A stretch of DNA of 64,000 nucleotides from JBBBNV01 sp037137075 (GCF_037137075.1 NZ_JBBBNV010000013.1:1-64000), one strand, 5' to 3'; positions 24,753-33,797 are shown, numbered from the stretch's first letter. Notes: generated from the sequence alone by a model not told the origin. Numbers and translations are program-made.

Positions 24753-26096
24753 CTAACCTACTTGCGGCAAATCTTCTTCTATCTCCTGCTGCAGCTTTCG
24801 GACGACAATACGGGAAATCCGCATATGGTCCACTTCCTCGATGACGAACTCATAGCCGTTATACTTGATTTTCTGATTCACGCGGGGCGGAATTTCAACC
24901 TGGGAATAAATCCAGCCGCCAATCGTGTCGTAATCGTCCGTCGGAATATCAAATCCGAACTGGGTATTCATTTCATCTATTAAAAGCAGCCCGTCGATCG
25001 AATACGCATCATCTTCCATTTTTTCCAATGCAGGGCGTTCCTCGTCAAACTCGTCCTGTATTTCACCCACGATTTCCTCGATGATGTCTTCCACTGTGAC
25101 AAGTCCGGACGTACCGCCATATTCATCAATCAACAAAGCCATTTGCGTTTTTTTCCTCTGCATGAGCCGCAGCAGCGAGCTGATTGGCATCGATTCCGGC
25201 ACACTCGTCAGCGGGCGTACAAGAGAACGGATATCCTGAGGCTCCGGATCGCTTTTGATGAGATCCTTGATGTGCACGAAGCCGATAATGTTATCCTTGT
25301 CGGGGTCGCACACCGGATAGCGCGTCAGCATCTCCTGAATGGCAATCCGTTTATTTTCCTCATAGGACAGGTTCGCGTACAAACAAACCATCTCGGTGCG
25401 GGGAATCATAATTTCACGCGCGTTTGTTTCGGTAAATTCAAAAATGTTGTCCATCAGCGCCATCTCATTGTTATCGATAAGGCCGCTTTTGTGGCTCTCC
25501 TGCATCAGCAGGCGGATTTCCTCTTCCGTATGGGCTGTTTCATGCCCATGATCCGGCTCGATACCCGACTTGCGGAGCATCCAGTTAGACGAACCGTTCA
25601 GCACATAAATAAACGGGTAAAGCAGCTTGTAAATAATGACCATCGGCGCGGCGGTCCACAACGTCACTTCTTCCGCCTTGCGGATCGCATACGTTTTCGG
25701 GAACTGCTCGCCGAGCGTAATGTGGAACGCAGTTATAATACTAAAGGCAATCACGAAGGATATCGTATGAATAACTGCATCCGGGAATCCAAACTCTTTG
25801 AGATAAGGTGATAGCCAGTCTGATATGGCAGGCTCGCCAATCCAACCGAGTCCAAGTGAAGCAAGCGTAATCCCAAGCTGACAAGCGGATAAATAGCCGT
25901 TCAAGTTGTTGAGAATCTTTTGTGCAAACTTGGCCCTGAGGTTTCCTTCCTGCACAAGATGATCAATCCGGCTGCTGCGGATTTTAACCAAGGCAAATTC
26001 AGCTGCAACAAAAAATCCGTTCAACAAAACAAGAATCAGAACAATAGCTAGCTTCAACAATAACATCGGTAAATCGGGGTCACTTTCCAATGACAT
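24753..26096 (-). CDS. CNNM/HlyC-CorC family membrane protein with CBS pair
   Basis: This 447-residue protein has an N-terminal DUF21/CNNM membrane domain (helices at about 10-30, 65-85, 100-130, 140-160), a CBS-domain pair (about 215-335, including IMIPRTEMVCL and LLIDEYGGTSGLVTVEDIIEEIVGEI) and a C-terminal CorC_HlyC domain (about 350-435). Relatives take part in magnesium/cobalt efflux or resistance; the old name hemolysin is misleading. The start at 26096 has a modest AGGA site. A stronger AAAAGGAGGTG sits 30 bases upstream before a four-codon frame ending TGA, possibly a mini-leader. Confidence 0.9.
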   Translation of the reverse strand: MSLESDPDLPMLLLKLAIVLILVLLNGFFVAAEFALVKIRSSRIDHLVQEGNLRAKFAQKILNNLNGYLSACQLGITLASLGLGWIGEPAISDWLSPYLKEFGFPDAVIHTISFVIAFSIITAFHITLGEQFPKTYAIRKAEEVTLWTAAPMVIIYKLLYPFIYVLNGSSNWMLRKSGIEPDHGHETAHTEEEIRLLMQESHKSGLIDNNEMALMDNIFEFTETNAREIMIPRTEMVCLYANLSYEENKRIAIQEMLTRYPVCDPDKDNIIGFVHIKDLIKSDPEPQDIRSLVRPLTSVPESMPISSLLRLMQRKKTQMALLIDEYGGTSGLVTVEDIIEEIVGEIQDEFDEERPALEKMEDDAYSIDGLLLIDEMNTQFGFDIPTDDYDTIGGWIYSQVEIPPRVNQKIKYNGYEFVIEEVDHMRISRIVVRKLQQEIEEDLPQVG

Positions 26097-26170
26097 TTCC
26101 TATCGCCTCACACGGGAGACAATAGGTACACCTCCTTTTATGCAGTTAAATTTTGAATAGTCCTTTCTAT

Positions 26171-26199
26171 ATTATAAATCGTATGCGCATTTCCGTCAA
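26171..26199 (-). promoter_or_regulatory. Sigma-A promoter of the CNNM/CorC gene
   Basis: TTGACG (26194-26199), 17-base spacer, TATAAT (26171-26176) on the minus strand, 75 bases before the start codon. The -35 overlaps the T-run of the sspH terminator. Confidence 0.85.
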
Positions 26200-26244
26200 A
26201 AAAGCACCCGGTTCCCGCGTCAAATACGGGTTCCAGAGTGCTTT
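26194..26244 (-). terminator. Terminator of sspH
   Basis: Outer arms AAAGCAC/GTGCTTT (26201-26207, 26238-26244) and inner CCCG/CGGG form an imperfect stem, followed on the minus strand by seven T. Confidence 0.65.
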
Positions 26245-26325
26245 CCCTGAGCGTGCGCGGCGGCCGAAGAGGCCAGGCTTCGTACCCGCTTCGCGAGGCT
26301 GCTTATCCATTTATTCCCTATCGTA

Positions 26326-26526
26326 CTAGTCGTCAATCGGGGCGTGCTTATTTTCCCGAAGCTGCTCCAGATTGACTGTCCGGGTCTCGTCACTGCCGTT
26401 TTGCAAATGAACCGTAGCTGTTTGCGTGCCTGAATCGACACTTTCAATCCAAACCGGCTCATCGTCCAAATACACCTTGATGTGGTCGGCCGACACAATA
26501 ATTGATTTTGCCCGTGTCACATCCAT
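26326..26526 (-). CDS. sspH: Small acid-soluble spore protein H (SspH family)
   Basis: This 66-residue protein opens with the family signature MDVTRAKSIIVS and the VPVWIE-like segment (EPVWIESVD) of H-type SASPs, minor forespore-made proteins of the spore core. GGAGGTG lies 8 bases before the ATG at 26526, which rules out the three-residue longer start. It shows that the organism sporulates. A sigma-G promoter was not identified by eye. Confidence 0.88.
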   Translation of the reverse strand: MDVTRAKSIIVSADHIKVYLDDEPVWIESVDSGTQTATVHLQNGSDETRTVNLEQLRENKHAPIDD

Positions 26527-26624
26527 TCCTGACACCTCCCTCGCCTTAGAGCTTCTGCGGCGGTTCCCCGCATGTCCATCCGGGATAACGATAAACAGCC
26601 GCTTCCGGTGCTTCCTGGACCGGC

Positions 26625-26807
26625 TTAGTCCGATATCGTATCGGGATCGCCCATCGTATCCGTGGTAGAATCGCCGATGTAGCCGTTATGCACCGTTACC
26701 TGCCCGCCGCCAAGTCCTTCATTAATCATGCGGTCAATGTCCATAAATGCATCTTCACGCCCTTGGTGATCGGCATCATTCTGAAATACCTCATTCGGGT
26801 CTGCCAT
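26625..26807 (-). CDS. Small acidic protein of unknown function
   Basis: This 60-residue protein is supported by GAAGGAGG upstream of the ATG at 26807 and by a position 100 bases before sspH on the same strand. The composition is acidic and Gly/Asp-rich (MADPNEVFQND at the start, DTMGDPDTISD at the end) with no Cys and no membrane segment. It may be a spore-related small protein given its neighbour, but I do not recognise it. Confidence 0.6.
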   Translation of the reverse strand: MADPNEVFQNDADHQGREDAFMDIDRMINEGLGGGQVTVHNGYIGDSTTDTMGDPDTISD

Positions 26808-27010
26808 GGGTATGTTCCTCCTTCGTCTGACTATGAAGTGTGCCGCCTTGCGGCATCTGTCCTATACATTGCCCCGCTGGAAAACAAATCATACTTGCTC
26901 CGGGCTATGCATACAATGAATAGTTCCAGAAGGGCGATTCCCTGGCTTTTAGAAACCGATCTCAAGGGGAATACTGCTGAGAAATACGGATTTACGAGGA
27001 GGCTACCCGG

Positions 27011-27931
27011 ATGCATACCATTTGGAAAGGCGCGATCAGCTTCGGGCTGGTGCATGTCCCGATCAAAATGTTCGCCGCTACCGAGGATAAGGATATCGCG
27101 ATGCGTTATATTCACCGAGCCTGCGGCACACCGCTCTCCTATGTCCGCAAATGCCAGCACTGTGAAGCTGAAATCGCATGGGAAGACATTACGAAGGGCT
27201 ATGAGTATGAGCCCGGCCGGTTTGTTCTATTTGAAAAAGAAGAGCTCGACAGCCTGTCCGAAACAAGCCGGGAGATTAAAATTCTGGATTTCGTCCATTT
27301 GACGGATATCGACCCGATTTATTTCCAAAAAACGTATTACCTGTCTCCGGGAGACACCGGCTCCGGCGCTTACCAGCTGCTGCTGGAGGCGATGCGCCAA
27401 ACCGGCAAAATCGGCATTGCCAAGGTTTCCATCCGCTCCAAGAGCAGCCTCGCGGCCATCCGGGTCATGGAAGGCTGCATAGTGATGGAAACTATTTTTT
27501 ACCCGGATGAGATTCGGCCTGTACAGCAGGTGCCGAACCTGCCGGACAACATTCAGGCGAGCGAAAAGGAGCTGACCATGGCGAAGCTGCTCATCGAGCA
27601 GCTGTCCACGCCATTCGAGCCGGATAAGTACAAGGACGATTACCGTGAACAGGTTCAGGAGCTGATTGCGAAGAAGGTTGCGGGCGAAGAAATCAAAGAG
27701 GCGCCGGAGCCGCAAAAAACGAATGTTCTCGATTTGATGGCCGCTCTGCAAGCAAGTCTGGAAGCCGTGCGCACCAGCGTTCCTCCTGTTACCGATCCCG
27801 CCCGGCCAAGCAGCTCAGAAGCGGCTGCGGGCGCGGCAAAAACAAACGAAACGGCACAAGGCGACCCCGGTCAAGAAGCAGCGGTCACCCCAAAACGGCG
27901 CCGCTCCTCGAAGGTAAAAGAAACGGTTTAA
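27011..27931 (+). CDS. ku: Ku homodimer protein of bacterial non-homologous end joining
   Basis: This 306-residue Ku binds double-strand DNA ends and recruits LigD. The core domain begins MHTIWKGAISFGLVHVPIKM and includes RYIHRACGTPLSYVRKCQHC and FYPDEIRP. After the core (about 245) comes a disordered Ala/Ser/Pro tail ending in a basic patch (PKRRRSSKVKETV), which in relatives aids DNA bridging. GAGGAGG stands 8 bases before the ATG. Repair ligase and polymerase genes follow on the same strand. In spore formers such systems act during germination. Confidence 0.95.
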   Translation: MHTIWKGAISFGLVHVPIKMFAATEDKDIAMRYIHRACGTPLSYVRKCQHCEAEIAWEDITKGYEYEPGRFVLFEKEELDSLSETSREIKILDFVHLTDIDPIYFQKTYYLSPGDTGSGAYQLLLEAMRQTGKIGIAKVSIRSKSSLAAIRVMEGCIVMETIFYPDEIRPVQQVPNLPDNIQASEKELTMAKLLIEQLSTPFEPDKYKDDYREQVQELIAKKVAGEEIKEAPEPQKTNVLDLMAALQASLEAVRTSVPPVTDPARPSSSEAAAGAAKTNETAQGDPGQEAAVTPKRRRSSKVKETV

Positions 27932-28321
27932 CAGCCGTACTGCTGAAAAGTCCGGTGGCAGCTGAAAAACGGGAGCGGCTGGCGATCCTGCTAAAGAACC
28001 CTCTATTGTGCCGGATACGTTGACGATTTGCGCAATGATGAAGCTTCCGGCATCTGCTGCCAACAATGCTGCTGCCGCTGCCGCTCCCGCTCCTGCAGAG
28101 CAATTTCGCAGCGCAGGCGCAGCTTCCAACTCCCATGTGGTCAACCGACCGCCGTCGGTGTTTCGCCGTATGACGGCGGTCGACCGATTCCTGACGGCAG
28201 CTTTTGACCTGTTATTATGCACAATACTTTCCGCATGTGGTCGACCGACCGCCGTCACCGGTTTCTCTCACAAGGCGGAACAACGATGAACAGCAATGCT
28301 TTTTAAACGGCAGGTGATGAT
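27932..28321. other. Gene-free region between ku and the ligase gene
   Basis: This 390-base gap holds no frame with a ribosome site. It contains GC-rich Ala/Pro-like runs and two copies of a short palindromic repeat exactly 100 bases apart, with an inverted third copy. Confidence 0.5.
28135..28256. repeat. Dispersed palindromic repeat, copies A and B with an inverted copy
   Basis: ATGTGGTC(A/G)ACC followed by GACCGCCGTC occurs at 28135-28156 and 28235-28256, 100 bases apart. An inverted GACGGCGGTCGACC lies at 28172-28185, so GACCGCCGTC/GACGGCGGTC forms a 10-bp stem (28147-28181). A third direct copy is at 34676-34696. Confidence 0.7.
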
Positions 28322-29284
28322 GTGAAGCTTAAGCCCGTTGCTCCGTTTGAGCCGGTATACACGGAACGTCTGCCGGAGAAGCCGAACTGGATTGCGCAGG
28401 TGAAATGGGATGGCGTAAGAATGCTTTTGTATTGTGACGGGGAAGACGTTCGATTAGTTAACCGCCGTCTGAATGACCGGACCTTACAATATCCGGAGTT
28501 TGCCCGTCCGACCAGATACTGCTCGGCCTCCGCCTTCATTCTCGACGGAGAGATCATCGCCTTCGACAATAACAAGCCCTCTTTCCACGAAATCATGAAA
28601 AGAGACAGCCTGCGGAAGCAGCAGGCCGTTCTGCAGGGCATGCGGCATACGCCGGTCACGTATATGATTTTTGACATGCTGTACTGCAACGGGGAATGGC
28701 TGCTGGATAAGCCTCTGAAGGAGCGGCAGGCGATGCTGGAGAAAACCATCATCCCTCAGCCGGATGTGCAGCTCGTGCCCAGCTTCACCGATGCGGCGGG
28801 ACTGCTCTCCGTAATGAAGCAGCATCAAATGGAAGGCATTGTATGCAAGGATTTGAACAGCACCTATGCAATCAACAGCAAGGACGCCCGCTGGCAAAAA
28901 TACAAAATCACTCATGATCTATTTGCGGTGGTTGGCGGGGTAACATACCGAAGCGGCACTGTCAATGCGCTGCTGCTCGGGCTGTACGATGCGGACGGCA
29001 GATTGAATTATATCGGCCATGCGGGGGCCGGCAAATTTACCGTGCGTGATTGGCGGGAATTAACCCGAATTGCCCCGTCGCTCACAATCGCCTCCAGACC
29101 CTTTGCAAGCGAACCGGAGCGCAGCAAAGAGGCCGTCTGGCTTCTTCCCAAGCTGACCGTAAAGGTCGAGTATCTGGAGTTCACGCCCGGCGGGACGATG
29201 CGGCACCCGGTGCTTCAGGCCAGAATGGATATTTCCCCTTCCGAATGCACCGTCGATCAGCTGCCCAAACCACGCAGCATGTAG
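28322..29284 (+). CDS. ATP-dependent DNA ligase of NHEJ (ligase part of LigD)
   Basis: This 320-residue protein matches the ligase and OB-fold domains of LigD. Motif I is KWDG (K28 would carry AMP), followed by NRR (nick-binding), LDGEI (motif III), EGIVCKDLNS (motif IV), and KYKI (motif V). It seals breaks held by Ku. The GTG at 28322 has AGGTGAT upstream. Unlike B. subtilis LigD, where Lig and Pol domains are one protein, the polymerase is a separate gene 106 bases downstream. No phosphoesterase domain is present. Confidence 0.92.
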   Translation: MKLKPVAPFEPVYTERLPEKPNWIAQVKWDGVRMLLYCDGEDVRLVNRRLNDRTLQYPEFARPTRYCSASAFILDGEIIAFDNNKPSFHEIMKRDSLRKQQAVLQGMRHTPVTYMIFDMLYCNGEWLLDKPLKERQAMLEKTIIPQPDVQLVPSFTDAAGLLSVMKQHQMEGIVCKDLNSTYAINSKDARWQKYKITHDLFAVVGGVTYRSGTVNALLLGLYDADGRLNYIGHAGAGKFTVRDWRELTRIAPSLTIASRPFASEPERSKEAVWLLPKLTVKVEYLEFTPGGTMRHPVLQARMDISPSECTVDQLPKPRSM

Positions 29285-29390
29285 CCTATCTAACTAAGCG
29301 TTATTCCCAGCGTATTCCGGTAGGCTTAGTAACCTGCGAGAATCGCTGGGGGAACCGAAACCGCGCTTGCGGAAAGGAGCCGTGCAGCCG

Positions 29391-30287
29391 ATGCCAGCTT
29401 ATGCCAGAACCAAAGGCGTCATTGTCATAGAAGGCCACGAAATTACGATTACCAATCCCGACAAGCCGCTATGGCCGAAGCAGGGGATTACGAAGGCGAT
29501 GTATTTGGAGAAGCTGGCACTGCTCGCGCCTTATTTGCTGCCTTACTGCCGCAACCGGCATTTAACTACTATCCGGTACCCGCACGGCGAGGGCGACAAA
29601 TCGTTTTATCAAAAAAATTGCCCTGAGCCCGCTCCCGCCTTCGTCCGAACGGCCCAGCTGGACGGAATCAACTACGTCGTGCTCGACTCTCTCCCTACCC
29701 TGCTTTGGCTTGGCAATCTGGCTTGCTTGGAATTCCATCCGTCGCTTCATTATATCGGCGAGACACTGCCCGCCGAATGGCTCATTGATATCGATCCGTC
29801 GGTGGACCCGGAGCCGCGCATTATGGAGGCCGCTCAGCTTGTCGGTGAAGTGCTGGACAGTCTCGGCATTCAGTCCATCGCCAAAACGAGCGGCGCCACC
29901 GGCGTGCAAATCTGGGTTCCCCTTGACAAGACGCAGGGCTACACCTTTGAACAGCTGCGGCGCATCGGACAATTGATATGCAGGTATTTGACGGCAAAGC
30001 ATCCGCATATATTCACGCTGGAGCGTATGACAAAAAATCGAGGCAGTCTGATCTACCTCGATTACATGCAGCACTGGTATGGCAAAACGCTGGCCGCCCC
30101 GTATACGCCGCGCGCCAAGCCCTTTGCGACCGTATCTACCCCGCTGGAATGGGCCGAGGTCGCGCTGCGCCCCGACCTGCGTGAATTTAACTTGTTAACC
30201 GTTACAGAACGGCTCCTGCACAAAGGCGATCTGATTGCAGCGGTTCCCCCGCAGCGGCTGGATGCAGTACTGGACGCTATCCGTTGA
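29391..30287 (+). CDS. Primase-like polymerase of NHEJ (polymerase part of LigD)
   Basis: This 298-residue protein is an archaeo-eukaryotic primase-fold polymerase that fills gaps during end joining, often with ribonucleotides. Features include NPDKPLWP and ITKAMYLEKL near the start, HGEGDKSFYQKN, the catalytic pair IDID (about 132-134) and SGATGVQIWVPL (about 167-178). In many relatives the last motif is SGGKGLH; here Gln replaces the His. The ATG at 29391 is chosen for the AAAGGAG 11 bases before it; an upstream TTG/GTG is possible. Confidence 0.9.
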   Translation: MPAYARTKGVIVIEGHEITITNPDKPLWPKQGITKAMYLEKLALLAPYLLPYCRNRHLTTIRYPHGEGDKSFYQKNCPEPAPAFVRTAQLDGINYVVLDSLPTLLWLGNLACLEFHPSLHYIGETLPAEWLIDIDPSVDPEPRIMEAAQLVGEVLDSLGIQSIAKTSGATGVQIWVPLDKTQGYTFEQLRRIGQLICRYLTAKHPHIFTLERMTKNRGSLIYLDYMQHWYGKTLAAPYTPRAKPFATVSTPLEWAEVALRPDLREFNLLTVTERLLHKGDLIAAVPPQRLDAVLDAIR

Positions 30288-30348
30288 GGCCGGACGCAGT
30301 TGCTGTTCTTCTCCCGGTTCGGAACACGGACGTTACTCCAGGTTCGCT

Positions 30349-30957
30349 CTACTCGGTTCTGTCTTGAAGCTGGACTACCTCCGACCCGCTGCCGCCAACC
30401 AGCTTCCACACCGGGAAGGCACGCCGGACAGGCAGCACGATTATCGCCGTCACCAGCGCTTTGATAACATCTCCGGGCAAATACGGCAGCATCCCCATAA
30501 CCAGCGCTTTGCCGATGGAGACGTTCGCTTTGTATGCCAGCCACGGCACACCGGTCACATAAATGAGCAGGGAGCCGAATACGAACGCCATGAGAAAAAT
30601 TTGAATAAACGCCCATTTACCGTTGCCTCGAACGCGGGAAACAAACCAGCCAATCAAATAGGCGCTAAGTGGAAACATCACGGCGAATCCCCCTTTGGGC
30701 CCAAGCATATACCCAAGACCGCCTTCTCCATGAATGAGCGGCAGCCCCAAAAAGGTTAAAGCAATGACCAACAGCATACTGAAGCCGCCGTATGCCGCCC
30801 CCAGAATAGCTCCCGCCAGCATCACCCCCATCGTGGTCAGCGATATCGGAACGGGCGTAAAGCCAAGGCTTACGGACAGGAAGCTCATCGCGACCAGCAA
30901 AGCCCCGAATAATGCGCTGTATACGACACCGCGCACGGTAATACCCGATTTCATCAT
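30349..30957 (-). CDS. bioY: Biotin ECF transporter S component BioY
   Basis: This 202-residue membrane protein has six hydrophobic segments and the BioY signature GEGGLGYMLGPKGGF (about 80-95). BioY binds biotin and works with the EcfA-A'-T module. The ATG at 30957 (first of two in a row) has GAGGAG 6 bases upstream; the in-frame extension beyond it is a shadow of the divergent ATPase gene. It lies divergent from the ECF genes, which probably power it. Confidence 0.92.
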   Translation of the reverse strand: MMKSGITVRGVVYSALFGALLVAMSFLSVSLGFTPVPISLTTMGVMLAGAILGAAYGGFSMLLVIALTFLGLPLIHGEGGLGYMLGPKGGFAVMFPLSAYLIGWFVSRVRGNGKWAFIQIFLMAFVFGSLLIYVTGVPWLAYKANVSIGKALVMGMLPYLPGDVIKALVTAIIVLPVRRAFPVWKLVGGSGSEVVQLQDRTE

Positions 30958-30997
30958 TCTCCACTCCTCTTCATATACCTGTATCGTCTCTTGCAGG

Positions 30998-31028
30998 TTC
31001 ATAGAGTATAATATACTAAATATATGAA
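30998..31028. promoter_or_regulatory. Nested palindrome in the bioY / ecfA divergent promoter region
   Basis: A perfect AGTATA-A-TATACT dyad (31005-31017) is enclosed by TTCATA (30998) and TATGAA (31023). It contains overlapping -10-like hexamers for both directions (TATAAT on plus, TATACT on minus), so a bound repressor could shut off both genes. It does not match the TTGTTAAC-type BirA box I know. Confidence 0.5.
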
Positions 31029-31066
31029 AGAAAACACCTTCAGCATAGAAAGGATTTTTTCGCGAA

Positions 31067-31924
31067 GTGGACGAGCTTTTATTTGACCTGCGCCGCGTCA
31101 GCGTGGCATTTCGAGGAAACGATCGGCCCCAGGTGGTGCTGGATGATTGCAGCCTGCGCATCCGGCAAGGGGAGTTTCTGGCCATCGTCGGCCGCAACGG
31201 CAGCGGAAAAAGCACGCTGGGGCGTGTTCTGGCCGGACTGTGCCCGATTTCGCTTGGAGAATATAACCGTGCTGTGGATTCATCCCGGGACGTATCGATT
31301 GTGCTGCAGAATCCGGATGCCCAGCTAGTCGGTGAAACCGTGTATGAGGACCTGTGCTTCGGTATGGAAAACCGCTGTATTCCGCCGGAGCAGATGCAGG
31401 CAAGAGCGCTGGCCGCGCTAGCCGAGGCAGGGCTTCATGCCGGGCTGGATACGCCGACAGCTCACTTATCAGGCGGACAGAAGCAGCTGCTTTGTCTGGC
31501 CGGCGCACTGGCTGTTGATGCCAAGGCGTTCATTCTGGACGAGGTCACAGCTATGCTGGACGGCGTGGCAAGACAAACCGTGCTGCGGGCGGCAGCCCGT
31601 CTGCACCGGCAAGGAAAGACGGTCATCTGGATTACTCAGCTTATGGACGAGCTCAGTTATGCGGGGCGGGTAGCAGCTCTTGAGAGCGGACGGCTGGCAT
31701 TTGACGGGACAGCGGAGCAGTTTTTTTATGAAGAAGCGGACAGAAACGGCGCCACGCCGCAAAACGAGAACCATGACGGCTCCTGGTGCGGTATGCTCGG
31801 ATTTCCGCCGCCTTATGCCGTTGAGGTAGCCCGGCAGCTAATCCGGCTAGGCTGGCCGATGGACGAATTCAGGCCGCTGCGGGCCGAGCAGCTGGCCCGG
31901 GCTGTAGGTGCGCCATGTCTCTAG
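31067..31924 (+). CDS. ECF transporter ATPase (EcfA type)
   Basis: This 285-residue ABC ATPase shows Walker A GRNGSGKST (about 42-50), the Q-loop QNPDAQLVG, signature LSGGQKQLL (about 133) and Walker B FILDEVTAMLD. The QNPDxQ and C-terminal extension are typical of CbiO/EcfA proteins. The GTG at 31067 follows AAAGGA. It overlaps the next gene by 10 bases, so both are made together and should form one ATPase heterodimer for vitamin uptake with BioY. Confidence 0.9.
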   Translation: MDELLFDLRRVSVAFRGNDRPQVVLDDCSLRIRQGEFLAIVGRNGSGKSTLGRVLAGLCPISLGEYNRAVDSSRDVSIVLQNPDAQLVGETVYEDLCFGMENRCIPPEQMQARALAALAEAGLHAGLDTPTAHLSGGQKQLLCLAGALAVDAKAFILDEVTAMLDGVARQTVLRAAARLHRQGKTVIWITQLMDELSYAGRVAALESGRLAFDGTAEQFFYEEADRNGATPQNENHDGSWCGMLGFPPPYAVEVARQLIRLGWPMDEFRPLRAEQLARAVGAPCL

Positions 31925-33795
31925 ACCTTCAACAGCTGACCGTCTATTCCGAGGACCGATCACAGGTACTGCTAAGCCGGGCAAGCTGCCGGATTGAGGC
32001 CCGGCAGCTAACCTTGCTGCTGGGGGCAAGCGGGGCAGGCAAGTCCTCCCTGCTGAATGCGCTGGGTGGATTGAATCCGGCGATTGAAGGACGAATAGAA
32101 TATGACGGTATTCCGCTGTGGGAGGGCCGCCGTCCGTCGCCCACTGTTCTGCACCGCATCGGGATGGTCTTCCAATTCCCGGAGCAGCAGCTGTTTGCCC
32201 GGACTGTGGAAGGGGAATTCACATACTCTCTCCGCCCGTTAAAGCTGTCCCGCGATGAGATGCGCCAGCGGACAGAGCAAGCCATGCAGGAAGCCGGGCT
32301 GCCCCTGACGCTGCTGGATGCATCCCCCTTTGATCTGAGCGGGGGCCAAAAGCGCCGGGTGGCGCTGGCCTCCACCTTGGCGGCCCGCCCGGAATGGCTG
32401 CTGCTTGACGAGCCTACAGCCGGTCTGGACCCGGCTTCCGCATCAAGCTTCATCCGGAGGCTGGAAGCCATGAAAGCCAGGCTTTCGGGCGGGATTGTCG
32501 TCGCCACCCATGATTTGGAGATGCTTTTGCCCGTGGCCGACGCCGTCATTCTGGTTGCAAACGGTGAAATCTTAGCCCGGCACACCGTTCAAGCTCTGTT
32601 TGAACAACCGGAGCTGTTGACGAAGGCGGGCCTGGCCCTTCCTGCCGGCATGAAGCTGGCTGAAGCTTTACGGCAACAAGGCATCCTCCTGCCGCCAGGC
32701 CCGCATAGCGCAGCCCGAATGGCAGCCCTCCTTCATGAGCTGGCCCCCTACGGCAAGCAAGCAGCCGGAAAAGAACCCGCCTTCGGGGGCGGACCGATTC
32801 AGAAGGCTTCCTTCGCAGGCCAGCCTGGCGCGCGAAACGCCGGAGAAGCTGCGGCAGGTAACGGGCTTTCGGGCGCTCCCGGGCCATTACTACCGGATCA
32901 TGACGGACGGGAGCGGTCTGCTGTGGCCGAGGGACCGGATGCAAAAGCATCAGGCACAGCCCCGACCACAGGGACTGCCCATGCAAAGACTGCGGATTTC
33001 ACCCCGAATCATCCGGGTCAAAGCCAAAGCCGCTGGGCCGCCCGGCTCGATCCCCGTGCCAAGTGGATCTATATTGTACTGGTTTCGTGCGGGACACTGC
33101 TTCAGACAGCTTGGCCCGGACTAGCCCTCGCTGCGCTTGCAACGGCCTTCTCCGTCCGGGTTGCGGGACTAACACGCCGGGCCTGGTACCCTGTCACCAG
33201 GCCGCTGCTGTTCTTCACGCTCATTTCGTTTGTTTTCTCAGGAATGCATTGGGGCCATGAGGGTACCGGATGGGGCGCGTTTGTTCCGGCCTTCTCCTTT
33301 TCCGCTGCTTGGGCCACCTTATTTAATCTGTCCCAGATTTGGCTTGTGATGATGCTGGGCCTAATTTTGCCGGCAACAACCAGTCCATTTCGGATGCAAA
33401 AAGGGATTGAACAGCTGCTGGGCATTTTCCGGCGGCTCCGCATTCCGGTCGACGCCTTGGCCTTGGCAGCCTCCCTGCTGATCCGCTTCATCCCTATGCT
33501 GGGCCGGGAGGCGCAGCGGTTTGCCCGGATCGCCCGGTCGCGCGGCAAACGGATGACGAAGTCCGGCGGTTTAAGCTGGCGGGAGCTGCCGGCCATGATC
33601 CTTCCGCTTCTGATTTCCGTGCTGCAGCTGGCGTCTGATTTGTCACAGGCGTTGGAATCGCGGGGATATACACTGACCGGCAAGCCCCGCACCTCCAGCC
33701 TCCGGCTTCAGCTGCAGCGCCGTGATGTTCAAGTCATGCTGACGGGGCTCCTCCTATTGCTCGCGCTTCTATCGCTACGCCTCCTGCTGGAATAA
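31915..33795 (+). CDS. Fusion of a second ECF ATPase with the EcfT membrane subunit
   Basis: This is a 626-residue two-part protein. Residues 1 to about 275 are an ABC ATPase (GASGAGKSS, FQFPEQQLF, LSGGQKRRVALA, LLLDEPTAGLDP). A low-complexity Gly/Ala/Pro linker of about 100 residues follows. From about 377 (RLDPRAKWIYIVL) to the end it is EcfT: several membrane helices and two cytoplasmic coupling motifs (ARIARSRGKR and ALESRGYT). EcfA2 and EcfT are normally separate genes. The frame is continuous without a slippery site, and a terminator follows, so the fusion looks real. Confidence 0.88.
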   Translation: MSLDLQQLTVYSEDRSQVLLSRASCRIEARQLTLLLGASGAGKSSLLNALGGLNPAIEGRIEYDGIPLWEGRRPSPTVLHRIGMVFQFPEQQLFARTVEGEFTYSLRPLKLSRDEMRQRTEQAMQEAGLPLTLLDASPFDLSGGQKRRVALASTLAARPEWLLLDEPTAGLDPASASSFIRRLEAMKARLSGGIVVATHDLEMLLPVADAVILVANGEILARHTVQALFEQPELLTKAGLALPAGMKLAEALRQQGILLPPGPHSAARMAALLHELAPYGKQAAGKEPAFGGGPIQKASFAGQPGARNAGEAAAGNGLSGAPGPLLPDHDGRERSAVAEGPDAKASGTAPTTGTAHAKTADFTPNHPGQSQSRWAARLDPRAKWIYIVLVSCGTLLQTAWPGLALAALATAFSVRVAGLTRRAWYPVTRPLLFFTLISFVFSGMHWGHEGTGWGAFVPAFSFSAAWATLFNLSQIWLVMMLGLILPATTSPFRMQKGIEQLLGIFRRLRIPVDALALAASLLIRFIPMLGREAQRFARIARSRGKRMTKSGGLSWRELPAMILPLLISVLQLASDLSQALESRGYTLTGKPRTSSLRLQLQRRDVQVMLTGLLLLLALLSLRLLLE

Positions 33796-33797
33796 AC

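Noticed and set aside
26098..26170. Mg-sensing (M-box) riboswitch before the CNNM/CorC gene
   Set aside because: The leader is only about 70 bases, too short, and no conserved M-box elements are recognisable; only a mini-frame and SD are visible.
28008..28289. 93-codon Ala-rich frame after ku
   Set aside because: No ribosome site, low complexity, and it runs through the palindromic repeats.
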